DNA of 49,967 bases, from contig CAINWZ010000011.1 in the NCBI GenBank assembly GCA_903854725.1, positions 1 to 49,967 on the forward strand. The letters are read 5' to 3'. A model generated the notes under the pieces. That model made no database searches. It was not told the DNA's origin and worked only from the letters and a program-made list of their open reading frames with translations. This DNA comes from an uncultured Bacteroidota bacterium. Its GTDB lineage: Bacteria > Bacteroidota > Bacteroidia > Chitinophagales > Chitinophagaceae. Shown one piece after another: positions 49,945 through 49,967 of this stretch. The first letter of the stretch is position 1. Each line of letters begins with the position of its first letter. Position numbers and translations under genes: made by a program.

Positions 49945-49967
49945 CGTCATTACAAGCAATTACATTA

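Noticed and set aside
1-49967. tRNA, rRNA or CRISPR array
   Set aside because: No T-loop-like GGTTCGAATCC strings in a cloverleaf context, no rRNA-like conserved blocks and no regularly spaced direct repeats were seen on either strand by eye.

Overview
The window reads as chromosomal DNA of a low-GC member of the Bacteroidota. Its gene set suggests a Chitinophagaceae-like aerobe or facultative N2O reducer, but that placement is inference. Supporting features are several promoters with the Bacteroidota -7 element TAnnTTTG, weak or absent Shine-Dalgarno sequences, an SDR-type threonine dehydrogenase paired with Kbl, an MG2/TonB-plug protein, Tat-exported Gfo/Idh/MocA oxidoreductases and a Sec-type (clade II) lipoprotein NosZ. 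No rRNA, tRNA, CRISPR array, intact transposase or integrase was seen.

Layout. 1-2945 is a small, very AT-rich accessory segment. It holds a membrane-anchored protein of unknown function, a Panacea-domain antitoxin overlapping a probable toxin, two terminators, and a decayed HigB toxin in front of an intact HigA antitoxin. 2942-10334 is almost entirely minus strand: a small ferredoxin-like-fold protein, a VanZ-like protein, the threonine-to-glycine pair kbl and tdh behind a palindromic operator candidate, a GNAT enzyme, a Tat oxidoreductase, a YdeI-like protein with a C-terminal CDGSH iron-sulfur motif, and a DUF4153-like membrane protein. 10405-29015 is mostly plus-strand housekeeping and peripheral metabolism: GNAT, VOC, serine hydrolase, 5'-nucleotidase, DUF3179, DEAD-box helicase, PhnA-like, porin-like, half-size MFS, SGNH hydrolase, sugar-phosphate isomerase-like, saccharopine dehydrogenase-like, IDO-like dioxygenase, M28 peptidase, SDR, HGSNAT-like membrane protein and a large MG2/plug protein.

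29012-39405 is the most coherent block, a nitrous-oxide and nitrosative-stress region. A Crp/Fnr-type regulator is divergent from a nosC-nosZ-(TM-nosL fusion)-nosD-nosF-nosY operon and a group III truncated globin. On the regulator's other side lie a histidine-rich membrane protein and the Ric/ScdA di-iron repair protein, and beyond the globin is a fasciclin lipoprotein. Four promoters in this block carry an inverted repeat of form ATG(A/C)(C/G)-N4-(C/G)(T/G)CAT. In all four the repeat is centred exactly 29.5 bp upstream of a TAnnTTTG-like -7 element. This is the class II activator geometry (about -41.5) and points to one local regulon that also includes the regulator itself and the fasciclin gene.

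39506-49967 holds a MoxR-like AAA+/VWA pair, a stand-alone CDGSH protein, a zinc alcohol dehydrogenase, a DUF2461 protein, a di-haem MauG/CcpA-type peroxidase lipoprotein, GlpD, a TolB-like propeller, and a second Tat-exported Gfo/Idh/MocA protein paralogous to the one at 6936-8336.

Several gene starts were moved from an upstream TTG to an internal ATG because the ATG begins a signal peptide or family N-terminus, or removes an overlap: 26541, 32442, 34555, 42095, 42247 and 9088.
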